NCBI RefSeq assembly: GCF_000969825.1 | Contig: NZ_KQ033919.1 | Coordinates: 705,958 to 769,957, forward strand | Direction of reading: 5' to 3' | Length of the DNA stretch: 64,000 bases | DNA from: Parabacteroides gordonii MS-1 = DSM 23371 | GTDB lineage: Bacteria; Bacteroidota; Bacteroidia; Bacteroidales; Tannerellaceae | Part shown: piece after piece, positions 43,686-53,223 of the stretch | Numbering within the stretch: the first letter of the stretch is position 1 | Layout of the letters: each line of letters opens with the position of its first letter | Notes under the pieces: generated by a model | The model's database searches: none | Seen by the model: only the letters and a program-made list of their open reading frames with translations | What the model was told of the DNA's origin: nothing | Program-made: the position numbers and the translations under genes

Positions 43686-44525
43686 ATGAACACAAGATCA
43701 ATCTTATTCTCCCTGATTGCGGGAGTCGCCTTGTTAATGGCCGGCTGTGACAAGACAGACAACGACCACAAGAACGCCATCGAACCGACCGAGCCTGTTC
43801 TGCAGGCCTTCAACGACAAATACCCGGATGCAACAAACACCCTCTTCACCATCGAGGGCAACTATTACGTAGCCGAATTCACCAACAACGGCGTCTCCAC
43901 CGAAGCATGGCTCACCGACCAGGGCAAGTGGATGATGGACAAGGCCGATACGCCTTTCAACCAGCTGCCCCAGGACGTGACGACAGCTTTCGACAACGGT
44001 CTTTACGCCGGTTGGAAAGTAGACGATACGTATACCATCCACCGCGACAGCATGGCGGTTGTCTACAAAATAGAAGCCGAGAAAGCGGACAGTGATATGG
44101 ATCTGTATTATTCCAGGTACGGCAACCTGATCAAAGCAGTTCCCGACAAAGGCAACGAAGACGCCCCGATCGTCATTCCCGATGCCGTACACATGCTGAT
44201 GAACCTGACCTTCGCGACCTGCACCCTGCTGGATATACAGGCGAATGCGGATGGGTATGTCCTGAATATGCTGGATGGGAAAGTGTATAAGATCGCGCAG
44301 TTGAATAAGGATTACAGATGGCAAAGCACGTCGTACCAGATTGCAGAACAGGATGTACCGGCTATCATAATGAATAGCTTCCAGTCTACCGGCTATGCCA
44401 GCGATACGATCCAGTCGATCATCGTAAAGATCGAAGCCGCCGGCACTTTCTACACCTTCACCGTCGATCACAATGGCCAAAGCACGGATGTTACGTTCGA
44501 TGCGATTGGGAATATCGTACAATGA
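43686..44525 (+). CDS. PepSY-like (DUF2874) lipoprotein
   Basis: A 279-residue lipoprotein: type-II signal peptide with lipobox LMAGC (Cys21), then two repeated PepSY-like modules (PF11396 type). Each has the F-N-x-K-Y-P-x-A pattern (AFNDKYPDATNTLF) and a strand-turn ending such as TEAWLTDQGKWM, VYKIEAE and VTFDAIGNIVQ. Proteins of this group are periplasmic or surface-located; some are thought to inhibit or respond to proteases, but function is unproven. It is divergent from the macA-like operon, 201 bp away, and could share regulation. Confidence 0.8.
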   Translation: MNTRSILFSLIAGVALLMAGCDKTDNDHKNAIEPTEPVLQAFNDKYPDATNTLFTIEGNYYVAEFTNNGVSTEAWLTDQGKWMMDKADTPFNQLPQDVTTAFDNGLYAGWKVDDTYTIHRDSMAVVYKIEAEKADSDMDLYYSRYGNLIKAVPDKGNEDAPIVIPDAVHMLMNLTFATCTLLDIQANADGYVLNMLDGKVYKIAQLNKDYRWQSTSYQIAEQDVPAIIMNSFQSTGYASDTIQSIIVKIEAAGTFYTFTVDHNGQSTDVTFDAIGNIVQ

Positions 44526-44536
44526 ATAAATAACAA

Positions 44537-44580
44537 AATCCCCCTGGCACATCATTCACAATGAAGATGCCAGGGGGATT
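44537..44580. terminator. Bidirectional terminator between PepSY lipoprotein and GH2 genes
   Basis: A perfect 13-bp stem (AATCCCCCTGGCA at 44537-44549 with 44568-44580), with a secondary pairing of CATT and AATG inside the loop. It serves two convergent genes. Confidence 0.88.
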
Positions 44581-44604
44581 CCTATTCTTATCAATCAACA
44601 ATGC

Positions 44605-47118
44605 TTATCTGCTTATCAACTCGATCCGTGCACTCTTAACTCCCGGAGAAGATGCTTCAAAATAAATCGTTCCCGGAGTTTCTTCAGTCTGGACGATCGC
44701 TGTCAGCTGTCCGCTGAACAGTTTCATCTGCGGTGCCTGGAAAGACTCGAGGCTGGCAGGGTTACCATTGGCTGCCGCCTTGTATGTTCCGGCTCCACGC
44801 ACGTTGAACTTGATCTGGTTGGTGGCATCCGGACAAAGGTTGCCATTCTTATCCACTACCCGTACGTTGATAAATGAAAGGTCTTTGCCGTCGGCTGTCA
44901 GGTTGGTACGGTCGGCACTCAGTTCGATGTGATGAGGTTTACCGGCTGTATGCACTTCTTCTTCGGCCACGGCGTTGCCGTCTTTATCGTAAGCTACGAC
45001 TTTCAGGGTACCCGGTTCGTATTTGGTATCCATCCACATCAGACGATAGCGTTTCTGGCGCTCGAAGCTCTTCTGGGCGGCTTCGGTATAGCTGCTGTCG
45101 ATACCGATACTCAGGTCTTTCGTACGTTTGCCCTGGCTCTTTCCGTTGATGAAAAGCTCGGCAGAAGGATAGTTGGTGTAAACGAATACCGGAGTGACTT
45201 CGCCTTCACGTCCCGGCCACGTCCAATGCGGCAGGACATGCAAGGTCTTTTCCGCCTTGTTCCAATGGCTGCGGTACAGGTAGTAGCGATCCTTGGGAAT
45301 ACCGGCCAGGTCGATGATACCGAACAGGGAGCTATGGCTCGGCCAGTTGGTGTAATACGGAGTCGGTTCGCCCAGATAGTCGAAACCTGTCCATACAAAT
45401 TCGCCGATACAGTAAGGCAGGTCTTCATGCTGGATGAAATCGTCTTCCGGCAGATTCGACCAGCCGCAATGCTCCACGTCGTAGGAAGAGCTCTGGTGAT
45501 CGTCGTACACGGCCATCGCCTTGCGTTCAACAGGGAACTTATACACGCCGCGCGAACTTACCGTCGAAGCCGTTTCGCTTCCCAGGATGATCTCCTGCGG
45601 CAGTTTCTTATAATTCACCTGGTATTTGAACGGACGGTAGTTGAATCCGGCCACTTCCATCACGGCGGCAAAATTGTTGTTTACCACTGCATCCGGAGCA
45701 TCCATCCCCTGGGTCACCGGACGTGTCGGGTCTTCACGATGGCAGATGTCCTGCAGGAAGCGGGCGATCTTGGCATCGCCTTCGATCCACTGGTTCGGCA
45801 CTTCGTTACCGATACACCACATTACGATACTCGGATTGTTGCGGAAGTTATGGAGCAGGTTGACCATATCTTTTTCAGCCCATTCGTCGAAGAACAGGTT
45901 GTAACCGTTCTTACATTTAGCCACGTTCCATTCGTCGAAGCTTTCGGCCATCAACATCATACCCATTTCGTCGCAGGCTTTCACCAGGTCGGGAGCCGGC
46001 ATGTTGTGCGACGTACGGATCGCATTACATCCCATTTCTTTCAGGATACGGATCTGACGGCGGATAGCTGCGTCATTGACAGCTGCGCCCAACGGCCCCA
46101 GGTCATGGTGGTTGCATACGCCTTTGAACACGGTCTTTTCACCATTCAGGAAGAAGCCTTTACCCGGAATGATCTCGATCGAACGGATACCGAACGGAGT
46201 CGAATAGGTATCTTTCAGTTCTGTCCCGTTCTTATACAGACGGCTTTCAGCCACATAAAGGGCGGGCATATCCGGCGACCAGAGTGTCGGTGTATGAACA
46301 ATAAATTCCTGGTCGACCGTACCGTTATTATACTTGATATCCGTCAACGGCATTGTAGACTCGACCAGCTTTTCCCCGTTCGGATTCACCAGGCTGGTCT
46401 TGACAGCGTATTGCTTGGGATCGGCACCTTCCGGCAGATCGACCTTCGTATTTACATTCACCTTGGCAAACTCCTTGCTGACAGTAGGAGTTGTCACGAA
46501 TGTTCCCCAAACCGGGATATGGGCATCTTCCGTTACGATCACATGTACGTTACGGTACAAACCGGCACCGGGATACCAACGGGAAGACTCGGGCAAGTTT
46601 TCCAGGCGGACAGCCAGTGTATTCTTCTGTCCCGGTTTCAGGTACTTTGTAATATCGAAATGGAAGGAGTTATATCCATACGGCCAATAACCTACTTCCT
46701 GTCCGTTGATATACACTTTAGCATGGCTCATAGCCCCGTCGAACAGGATAGTAGCCTTCTTTCCCTCAGCAAACTGAGGTACTTCAAACTGGGTACGGTA
46801 CCATCCCACGCCGACAAAAGGCAGACCGCCTGTACGACCGGCATGTTCCAACGCCTCTTTTTGGCCGTCTTGCGAAATAGCCACTTCCTGCTTGTCGTTC
46901 TGGGAGCTGAACGGGCCGTAGATAGCCCAGTCGTGCGGAACCGTCACCGATTGCCACTTACTGTCGTCGAAAGCGGGTTTGATAAAGTCGGGGTTATCTT
47001 CGCGGGTAAACTTCCAGTTTTTCTCTAACAGGAATTCACTGCGAACCTGGGCGGATAAGTTAGTTACCAGTCCAAATAACGCGACTAAAATAAGGGAATT
47101 GAATCTTTTCATGCGCAT
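44605..47118 (-). CDS. Glycoside hydrolase family 2 (beta-galactosidase-like), secreted
   Basis: An 837-residue enzyme with a signal peptide (1-23, cut near LSA/QVR; ATG at 47112 is an alternative start). Domains: GH2 sugar-binding jelly roll (about 25-200), immunoglobulin-like domain (200-310), TIM barrel (about 315-600) with acid/base Glu439 in CIGNEVP and probable nucleophile Glu515 in ILGSETAS, then DUF4982-like and C-terminal Ig-like domains. GH2 enzymes of this layout release terminal beta-galactose or related sugars in the periplasm. The gene stands alone and is not within a polysaccharide utilisation locus here, so substrate is open. Confidence 0.93.
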   Translation of the reverse strand: MRMKRFNSLILVALFGLVTNLSAQVRSEFLLEKNWKFTREDNPDFIKPAFDDSKWQSVTVPHDWAIYGPFSSQNDKQEVAISQDGQKEALEHAGRTGGLPFVGVGWYRTQFEVPQFAEGKKATILFDGAMSHAKVYINGQEVGYWPYGYNSFHFDITKYLKPGQKNTLAVRLENLPESSRWYPGAGLYRNVHVIVTEDAHIPVWGTFVTTPTVSKEFAKVNVNTKVDLPEGADPKQYAVKTSLVNPNGEKLVESTMPLTDIKYNNGTVDQEFIVHTPTLWSPDMPALYVAESRLYKNGTELKDTYSTPFGIRSIEIIPGKGFFLNGEKTVFKGVCNHHDLGPLGAAVNDAAIRRQIRILKEMGCNAIRTSHNMPAPDLVKACDEMGMMLMAESFDEWNVAKCKNGYNLFFDEWAEKDMVNLLHNFRNNPSIVMWCIGNEVPNQWIEGDAKIARFLQDICHREDPTRPVTQGMDAPDAVVNNNFAAVMEVAGFNYRPFKYQVNYKKLPQEIILGSETASTVSSRGVYKFPVERKAMAVYDDHQSSSYDVEHCGWSNLPEDDFIQHEDLPYCIGEFVWTGFDYLGEPTPYYTNWPSHSSLFGIIDLAGIPKDRYYLYRSHWNKAEKTLHVLPHWTWPGREGEVTPVFVYTNYPSAELFINGKSQGKRTKDLSIGIDSSYTEAAQKSFERQKRYRLMWMDTKYEPGTLKVVAYDKDGNAVAEEEVHTAGKPHHIELSADRTNLTADGKDLSFINVRVVDKNGNLCPDATNQIKFNVRGAGTYKAAANGNPASLESFQAPQMKLFSGQLTAIVQTEETPGTIYFEASSPGVKSARIELISR

Positions 47119-47157
47119 TTTAAATGTATTTGTAGTTCTTAGCGCAGCAAAAATAAC

Positions 47158-47165
47158 TAAATTTG
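47158..47165 (+). promoter_or_regulatory. -7 box before dcu-type gene
   Basis: TAAATTTG matches TAnnTTTG, 41 bp before the start codon at 47207, in the divergent gap with the GH2 gene. Confidence 0.45.
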
Positions 47166-47206
47166 TGGCCTTTACAAACTAAATCTACATTAAGAAGTCA
47201 TAGAGT

Positions 47207-48511
47207 ATGTTGATTCAACTTGCATTCGTATTAATTGCTATTATTATTGGTGCCCGTTTGGGCGGTATCGGTCTCGGTGTGCTGGGAGGCCTTGGGTTAG
47301 CTGTGCTGACTTTCGTTTTCGGGCTCGAGCCGACTTCCCCGCCTATCGATGTGATGCTGATGATCGTTGCTGTCATCGCGGCCGCCAGCTGTATGCAAGC
47401 TGCAGGGGGGCTTGATCTGATGGTTAAATGGGCTGAGAAACTCCTCCGGAAGAATCCTTCGAAAATTACAATATTAAGCCCGCTGGTCACCTATATTTTT
47501 ACATTCATTGCGGGGACAGGGCACGTGGCTTATTCCGTATTACCTGTTATCGCCGAAGTGGCGACCGAAACAAAAATACGTCCCGAACGTCCGCTGGGTA
47601 TTGCCGTGATCGCTTCACAGCAGGCTATCACCGCCAGTCCGATCTCCGCTGCCACGGTAGCATTACTCAGTATGCTGACCGGACAGGGGTTCAATATCTC
47701 CTTATTCGATATCCTGATGATTTCCGTACCCTGTACGTTGGCCGGTGTATTAGCCGGGGCTTTCTACTCGTTGCGTGTCGGAAAGGAACTGGAAGATGAT
47801 CCCGAATTTAAAAGACGTATTGCGGAAGGCGAATTTACTACCCAGAAATATGTACTGAAAGACGTAAAGAACCAGAAAGCGGCCGGTTGGTCGGTAGCTA
47901 TCTTTATATTGGCAACGATCGGTATTATCCTGTTCGGTTCTATCGAAAGCATTCGTCCGGTATTCAACGGTACCTCTTTGTCGATGGCCTATATTATCGA
48001 AATATTGATGTTGTCGGCTGCGGCAATCATTCTGCTGGCTACCAGAACCGACGGTATCAAAGCCGTACAGGGTTCCGTTTTCTCTGCCGGCATGCAGGCT
48101 GTCGTGGCGATCTTCGGTATTGCCTGGATGGGTGATACTTTTATCGGAGGAAATATGGCGGAACTGAAAGGTTCCATCGAACAGATCGTGACGGCTATGC
48201 CCTGGTTGTTCGGTATCGCCCTGTTCCTGATGTCTATCCTGTTGTTCAGTCAGGCCGCAACCGTACGTGCTTTACTGCCTTTAGGCTTAGCGCTAGGGAT
48301 ATCTCCTTATATGCTGATTGCCCTTTTCCCGGCCGTGAACGGTTACTTTTTCATACCGAACTATCCGACCGTAGTTGCCGCTATCAATTTTGACCGTACG
48401 GGAACTACGCATATCGGAAAATATATATTAAATCACTCATTTATGATCCCCGGACTGATCGCAACCGGCGTTTCTGTAATGCTTGGTTTACTTCTTATCC
48501 AGCTATTCTAA
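47207..48511 (+). CDS. Anaerobic C4-dicarboxylate transporter, DcuA/DcuB family
   Basis: A 434-residue membrane carrier with about 10-12 helices. Family motifs: AFVLIAIIIGARLGGIGLG, FIAGTGHVAYSVLPVIAEV, GIAVIASQQAITASPISAAT, and PNYPTVVAAINFDRTGTTHIGKY-type end (given here in part). It exchanges fumarate, malate or aspartate for succinate, the usual exit route for succinate made by fumarate respiration in Bacteroidota. DcuA and DcuB cannot be told apart by eye. It is monocistronic. Confidence 0.93.
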   Translation: MLIQLAFVLIAIIIGARLGGIGLGVLGGLGLAVLTFVFGLEPTSPPIDVMLMIVAVIAAASCMQAAGGLDLMVKWAEKLLRKNPSKITILSPLVTYIFTFIAGTGHVAYSVLPVIAEVATETKIRPERPLGIAVIASQQAITASPISAATVALLSMLTGQGFNISLFDILMISVPCTLAGVLAGAFYSLRVGKELEDDPEFKRRIAEGEFTTQKYVLKDVKNQKAAGWSVAIFILATIGIILFGSIESIRPVFNGTSLSMAYIIEILMLSAAAIILLATRTDGIKAVQGSVFSAGMQAVVAIFGIAWMGDTFIGGNMAELKGSIEQIVTAMPWLFGIALFLMSILLFSQAATVRALLPLGLALGISPYMLIALFPAVNGYFFIPNYPTVVAAINFDRTGTTHIGKYILNHSFMIPGLIATGVSVMLGLLLIQLF

Positions 48512-48668
48512 TTGTAATAAACATACTTAATAATCAAAAAAAGAGAGATTCTAACACTCACATTATTATCGTTTTAGAAGGAAAAGAATTATCTTTACTC
48601 CTGTTCTAATAGGATTTTATTGATTATGAATATCCGTTTTCTGACTATTCATTTAGTATAATCAAGAC

Positions 48669-49211
48669 ATGCGTATTTTCAACGGAGAAGTAGAAAATTT
48701 TAAAGTATTACAACACTCAACGGCATCTGATCAGGAAAACATCCGTACTTTCCTGACACATCATTCTATTGTATACGTAGCATCAGGTTCGATTTATCTG
48801 ATGGATAATGACTCCGAGTTACTCATAAGGGAAGGTGAATTATGCCTCTTCTCCCCCGGAGTCTATTTCTCTTCAGAGTTGACCTGCAACAATAAGTATT
48901 CCATGTTCGCCCTCTTTTTTAACCAGTGGACGGCACAGTGCATTCTCAGATTGCCGGGGATAACCGATATTCTAAACGAGCAATGCAAGTTAACCTCCTG
49001 TAAGGAAATACATATCATTCCTAAGGAAAATATCTTCCACAACTTTTTCGATTCCATTCAAATATATCACAAACTGAAAAAAGAGGTGAAGGATGAAATG
49101 ATACCGATCAAGTTTGCCGAACTGATCTATATATTACTGGATAGCCCGCATAAACAAACAGTATTGTCTTTTCTGTCGGAAGCGGCCATGAACGACAAAA
49201 TAATGCAATAA
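48669..49211 (+). pseudogene. Truncated AraC-family regulator (sensor part only)
   Basis: A 180-residue ORF that looks like the N-terminal cupin-like sensing half of a Bacteroidota AraC regulator (GSIYLMDNDSELLIREGELC, LFSPGVYFSS), ending at DSPHKQTVLSFLSEAAMNDK. In intact relatives that stretch leads straight into the two-helix DNA-binding domain; here it stops after four more residues and no AraC HTH is readable in any frame up to the next gene. It is either a decayed regulator or a free-standing sensor fragment. The upstream gap (48512-48668) shows no clear promoter. Confidence 0.65.
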
Positions 49212-49278
49212 GAATTACTCGGGGAAAATAGACAATAATATAAGTGATATTGCTATCTCATTACCCGCCTGTCTGATG

Positions 49279-49286
49279 TAACTTTG
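49279..49286 (+). promoter_or_regulatory. -7 box before thioredoxin gene
   Basis: TAACTTTG matches TAnnTTTG, 27 bp before the start codon at 49313. It lies after the stop of the truncated AraC gene, so thioredoxin is transcribed on its own. Confidence 0.5.
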
Positions 49287-49312
49287 CATCATCAAATTAA
49301 AACAAGGAGTAT

Positions 49313-49675
49313 ATGAAACCCATTGAATTGACAAAAGCAGATTTTATTCAGAAAGTAGGTAACTTTGAAGCGGATCCGAAAGACTGGAAATATATAGAAG
49401 ACAAACCTTGTATCGTAGATTTCCAGGCTCCCTGGTGCGGTTACTGCAAACGGCTCGACCCGATACTGGAAGAGTTTGCACAAACTTATGAAGGACAGTT
49501 ATACATCTACAAAGTAAATGTGGATAACGAAGAAGAACTGGAAACGGCATTCAACATACGTACGATCCCGACGCTTCTTCTATGTAAAATGGACGGAACA
49601 AAAGAACTCATGCTGGGTACTCTTCCCAAACATGAGCTTAAAAAGGTGATCGACAACCTTATTTCCGTACAGTAA
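49313..49675 (+). CDS. Thioredoxin-family protein with CGYC active site
   Basis: A 120-residue thioredoxin fold without signal peptide. The active site is PWCGYCKRLDP rather than the standard CGPC, and the cis-proline loop is RTIPTLLL. CGYC sites shift redox potential and appear in some Bacteroidota thioredoxins; disulfide reductase activity in the cytoplasm is likely. Its last 17 bp overlap the end of the convergent DUF5715 gene. Tpx (25486) is a possible client but lies far away. Confidence 0.88.
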   Translation: MKPIELTKADFIQKVGNFEADPKDWKYIEDKPCIVDFQAPWCGYCKRLDPILEEFAQTYEGQLYIYKVNVDNEEELETAFNIRTIPTLLLCKMDGTKELMLGTLPKHELKKVIDNLISVQ

Positions 49676-50312
49676 TGTGAAAACATCCCTGCTTGCGTTC
49701 GTGCTTTATATAACAACGGTCAGCTTTTCTCTGATCACGAAGCACCGACGCAAGTACCATTTTCAGACGGTCGTTATCGATATTCAGCGTATCTTTTTCA
49801 TCGATCTTCGTATAACGCACCCATGAAATATCGAAAGTAGTCCCATAGCGGTGAGCCGAGTTCATGGAGGCATTATAATTACGTTTCCCCAGTTTCTTTA
49901 CATCATCCACGGTGCGGGTAACGCTTGTTACTTTCAGTTTATAGATAGAAGCATTCAGATTATATAAAGAATCCTGGAAGTTGCGTCCGATATCTTCCAG
50001 CAAAGTAGCTGCTTCGGGGATAAGGTACGGGATGGAATGTTTTAACTCTTCTACCTCATAGTAGTCGCAGGTCTTGATCTCTTCCATCTTTTTAGATGCG
50101 TGTTCCGCTTCTTCCCGGTTACTGATCGGTTCGATACCTATTTTTTGCGCAACCGCCAGCTGCACATCGTTCAGATCATTAAAATCGCGATTATAACTAC
50201 CGTTATACCAAATGGTTTTCAACTCACCACGTTTTTCTTTACAGGAAGGAAGCGCTGTTACTGATAGGGCTGCAAACAGGATCAACGCTAAACCAAGTAT
50301 TTTTTTCATCAT
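49659..50312 (-). CDS. DUF5715 family lipoprotein (M15 peptidase-like)
   Basis: A 217-residue lipoprotein with signal peptide and Cys24 (TALPSC). The middle region carries NYNASMNSAHRYGTTFDISW, which resembles the SxHxxGxAxD metal-binding motif of VanY/D-Ala-D-Ala carboxypeptidases, followed by a late His (KHERKQGCFHITVRK). This fits the DUF5715 family. An envelope or peptidoglycan-related hydrolase role is plausible but unproven. Its 3' end overlaps that of the thioredoxin gene by 17 bp. Confidence 0.82.
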   Translation of the reverse strand: MMKKILGLALILFAALSVTALPSCKEKRGELKTIWYNGSYNRDFNDLNDVQLAVAQKIGIEPISNREEAEHASKKMEEIKTCDYYEVEELKHSIPYLIPEAATLLEDIGRNFQDSLYNLNASIYKLKVTSVTRTVDDVKKLGKRNYNASMNSAHRYGTTFDISWVRYTKIDEKDTLNIDNDRLKMVLASVLRDQRKADRCYIKHERKQGCFHITVRK

Positions 50313-50416
50313 CTTTTTACTATATTATGAATACAAAAATAGGACAATTATTCAAATGTATTCCTACAATAGTAAATAAAAAACGTAAGTACGTACCAAC
50401 GGATTAAGAATATTAC

Positions 50417-50424
50417 TAATTTTG
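50417..50424 (+). promoter_or_regulatory. -7 box before phoH
   Basis: TAATTTTG matches TAnnTTTG about 62 bp before the phoH start codon. On the minus strand TACATTTG (50360-50353) and TATTTTTG (50341-50334) are candidate -7 boxes for the DUF5715 gene. Confidence 0.5.
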
Positions 50425-50485
50425 CGTACCTGAATAAAAAGGTAGGATAAAACATAAAAATTATAAGGAAAAAGGAAAAGAACGG

Positions 50486-51493
50486 ATGATAGAACGAATA
50501 TATATTCTTGAAAGTGTAGACCCGGTTATTTTTTACGGTGTGAATAATGCGAATATGCAACTGATTAAAACGTTGTTCCCGAAACTTCGCATTGTGGCCC
50601 GCGGAAATGTGATGAAAGTAATCGGAGACGAGGATGAATCCGAACTATTCCTGAAAAAGATCCGAGAAGTTGAAAAGTACTGCGAGGAGTTCAATTCCCT
50701 GACAGAAGATGTGATCCTCGATATTATCAAAGGTAAAGCTCCGACGGTCGTTAAACAGGAAAACCTGATCATTCATGGAATGAACGGCAAAGCGATCGTT
50801 GCCCGCACCGAAAACCAGCAATTACTTGTAAAAGCATTCGAGGAAAACGACCTCGTATTCGCCACCGGCCCCGCCGGAACAGGTAAGACATTCGTCGCCA
50901 TCGCCCTTGCTGTCAAGGCTCTGAAGAACAAAGAGATCAGAAAGATCATCCTGAGTCGTCCCGCCGTTGAAGCCGGAGAAAAGCTGGGATTCCTGCCGGG
51001 AGAGATGAAAGACAAGCTCGACCCGTATCTGCAACCATTATACGATGCCTTGCAGGATATGATACCGGGAGCGAAACTCAAAGAGTATATGGAAAATAAC
51101 GTGATCCAGATTGCACCGCTCGCCTTTATGCGCGGCCGTACATTGAATGATGCCGTTATTATCCTCGACGAAGCACAGAATACAACGACCCACCAGATCA
51201 AAATGTTCCTGACCCGCCTGGGCATGAACGCCAAGATGATCATCACAGGTGACGTCACCCAGATCGACCTTCCTCCTACTGCCACCTCCGGACTGATACA
51301 GGCGATGCAGATATTGAAAGGAGTGAAAGGGATCGGCAAAATCGAATTCGATAAAAAAGATATTGTCCGCCACAAACTGGTGCAGCGCATCGTTGAAGCG
51401 TATGACAAATTCGACGAAAAACGACGCAGTGAGACTAAGGCCCACTCGCCTAAAACAATAGAAAAGAACAATAAACTATCAGAAAACAATTAA
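50486..51493 (+). CDS. PhoH family P-loop ATPase
   Basis: A 335-residue PhoH/YbeZ-type protein: N-terminal KH-like part (about 10-75), Walker A GPAGTGKT (128-135), [16 protein letters not shown], and Walker [10 protein letters not shown] with GDVTQIDLP. PhoH proteins are predicted RNA-directed ATPases; YbeZ works with YbeY in rRNA maturation. The next gene (purC) begins 13 bp later, starting a run of four housekeeping genes in the same direction. Confidence 0.95.
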   Translation: MIERIYILESVDPVIFYGVNNANMQLIKTLFPKLRIVARGNVMKVIGDEDESELFLKKIREVEKYCEEFNSLTEDVILDIIKGKAPTVVKQENLIIHGMNGKAIVARTENQQLLVKAFEENDLVFATGPAGTGKTFVAIALAVKALKNKEIRKIILSRPAVEAGEKLGFLPGEMKDKLDPYLQPLYDALQDMIPGAKLKEYMENNVIQIAPLAFMRGRTLNDAVIILDEAQNTTTHQIKMFLTRLGMNAKMIITGDVTQIDLPPTATSGLIQAMQILKGVKGIGKIEFDKKDIVRHKLVQRIVEAYDKFDEKRRSETKAHSPKTIEKNNKLSENN

Positions 51494-51506
51494 AAATAAA
51501 TTGGTC

Positions 51507-52457
51507 ATGAAGAAGGCGTTAGTTAGAACAGATTTCAATTTCCCGGGACAGAAGAGTGTTTATCATGGAAAAGTACGCGACGTGTATAATATCAACGATG
51601 AAGTATTGGTTATGGTTGCAACCGACCGTATCTCCGCTTTCGACGTTGTTCTGCCGGAAGGTATTCCTTACAAAGGCCAGATGTTGAACCAGATTGCCGC
51701 CAAATTCCTTGACGCAACCACCGATATCTGCCCGAACTGGAAAATGGCTTCACCCGACCCAATGGTTACCGTTGGTGTACAGTGCGAAGGTTTCCCTGTT
51801 GAAATGATCGTACGCGGTTACCTTTGCGGTAGCGCATGGCGTGCTTATAAGAGCGGTGTTCGTGAGATCTGCGGTGTGAAACTGCCGGAAGGAATGCGCG
51901 AAAACCAGCGTTTCCCGGAACCGATCATCACTCCGACAACAAAAGCGGCTATCGGTGCACACGACGAAGATATCTCTAAAGAAGAAATCCTGAAACAAGG
52001 ACTCGTTTCTGAAGCAGACTACGCCGTTCTGGAAAAATATACAATGGATCTGTTCATGCGCGGAACTGAAATCGCAGCAAAACGCGGCCTGATCCTGGTC
52101 GATACCAAATACGAATTCGGACACCGTGACGGTAAGATCTACCTGATCGACGAAATCCATACCCCCGACTCTTCCCGTTATTTCTATTCTGAAGGTTACG
52201 AAGAACGTTTCGCCAAAGGTGAACCGCAGAAACAACTTTCAAAAGAGTTCGTTCGCGAATGGTTGATGGAAAACGGTTTCCAGGGTAAAGCAGGACAGGT
52301 GGTTCCGGAAATGACTCCGGCTATCGTGGAAGGTATCAGCGAACGTTACATCGAGCTGTTCGAGCACATCACCGGTGAGAAATTCGAGAAAGGCGATACA
52401 GACAACCTGTTGGCCCGCATCGAAAAGAACGTAACAGAATATTTGAAAAATAAATAA
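51507..52457 (+). CDS. purC: Phosphoribosylaminoimidazole-succinocarboxamide synthase
   Basis: A 316-residue SAICAR synthetase, the step that joins CAIR and aspartate in purine synthesis. Motifs: KVRDVYN near the start, [24 protein letters not shown], and LVDTKYEFG with [11 protein letters not shown]. It is the longer type (about 300 residues) found in Bacteroidota and yeast rather than the ~237-residue E. coli type. The ATG at 51507 is preferred over an in-frame TTG at 51501. menG follows 6 bp downstream. Confidence 0.95.
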   Translation: MKKALVRTDFNFPGQKSVYHGKVRDVYNINDEVLVMVATDRISAFDVVLPEGIPYKGQMLNQIAAKFLDATTDICPNWKMASPDPMVTVGVQCEGFPVEMIVRGYLCGSAWRAYKSGVREICGVKLPEGMRENQRFPEPIITPTTKAAIGAHDEDISKEEILKQGLVSEADYAVLEKYTMDLFMRGTEIAAKRGLILVDTKYEFGHRDGKIYLIDEIHTPDSSRYFYSEGYEERFAKGEPQKQLSKEFVREWLMENGFQGKAGQVVPEMTPAIVEGISERYIELFEHITGEKFEKGDTDNLLARIEKNVTEYLKNK

Positions 52458-52463
52458 GAGAAG

Positions 52464-53204
52464 ATGAAATACGGTTCAGAACAGATATTACCTTACAACG
52501 GAGAAGAACAGAAGAGCACACAAGTCAGACGTATGTTCGACTCGATTGCAGGCACGTATGATCTGCTGAACCATACGCTCTCGTTCGGAATTGATAAAAT
52601 ATGGCGCAGGAAGGCGATTGCTTCCCTGCGTCCTTTTTCTCCACAATCCATACTGGATATCGCGACCGGAACAGGCGACCTCGCCATTTCCATGCACCGC
52701 AAGCTGAAAGCCCGGCAGATTATCGGAGCCGATATCTCCGAAGGCATGATGCAGGTGGGACGCGAAAAAGTGGCCCGGGCCGGTTACTCGGAATATATAT
52801 CATTCGAACAACAAGACTGTACGGCGCTCACCTACCCCGACAATTCGTTCGACGCCGTAACTGCTGCATTCGGAGTACGCAACTTTGAAAATATAGAACA
52901 GGGTATCTCAGAGATGTACAGGGTGCTGAAACCCGGCGGACATGTAATGATCCTGGAGTTCTCCACACCGGAACATTTCCCGATGAAACAACTCTACTCC
53001 ATCTATTCAAAGACAGTTATTCCATTTATCGGCCGGCTGCTATCGAAAGAAAAAACAGCTTACAGTTACCTGCCGGCTTCTATCAAGGTGGTTCCGCAAG
53101 GAAAGGTTATGACCGGACTACTCACCCGCCTGGGATTTTCCGAGGCACGGGTTCGTACCTTCACCTTTGGAATTTGCTCGTTATACACAGGAACTAAAGA
53201 ATAA
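52464..53204 (+). CDS. menG: Demethylmenaquinone methyltransferase
   Basis: A 246-residue UbiE/MenG methyltransferase. Motifs: [23 protein letters not shown]-binding [13 protein letters not shown], and [16 protein letters not shown] (here [13 protein letters not shown]), [15 protein letters not shown]. In a ubiquinone-free Bacteroidota it would methylate demethylmenaquinone to menaquinone, needed for fumarate respiration with the Dcu carrier. The 3' end is 19 bp before aroE. Confidence 0.95.
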   Translation: MKYGSEQILPYNGEEQKSTQVRRMFDSIAGTYDLLNHTLSFGIDKIWRRKAIASLRPFSPQSILDIATGTGDLAISMHRKLKARQIIGADISEGMMQVGREKVARAGYSEYISFEQQDCTALTYPDNSFDAVTAAFGVRNFENIEQGISEMYRVLKPGGHVMILEFSTPEHFPMKQLYSIYSKTVIPFIGRLLSKEKTAYSYLPASIKVVPQGKVMTGLLTRLGFSEARVRTFTFGICSLYTGTKE

Positions 53205-53223
53205 ACAAATACTAGAAAAGGTT

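Noticed and set aside
44929-47028. 699-residue plus-strand ORF opposite the GH2 gene
   Set aside because: It is a codon-bias shadow of the glycosidase gene, with His/Arg/Phe-rich composition and no domain.
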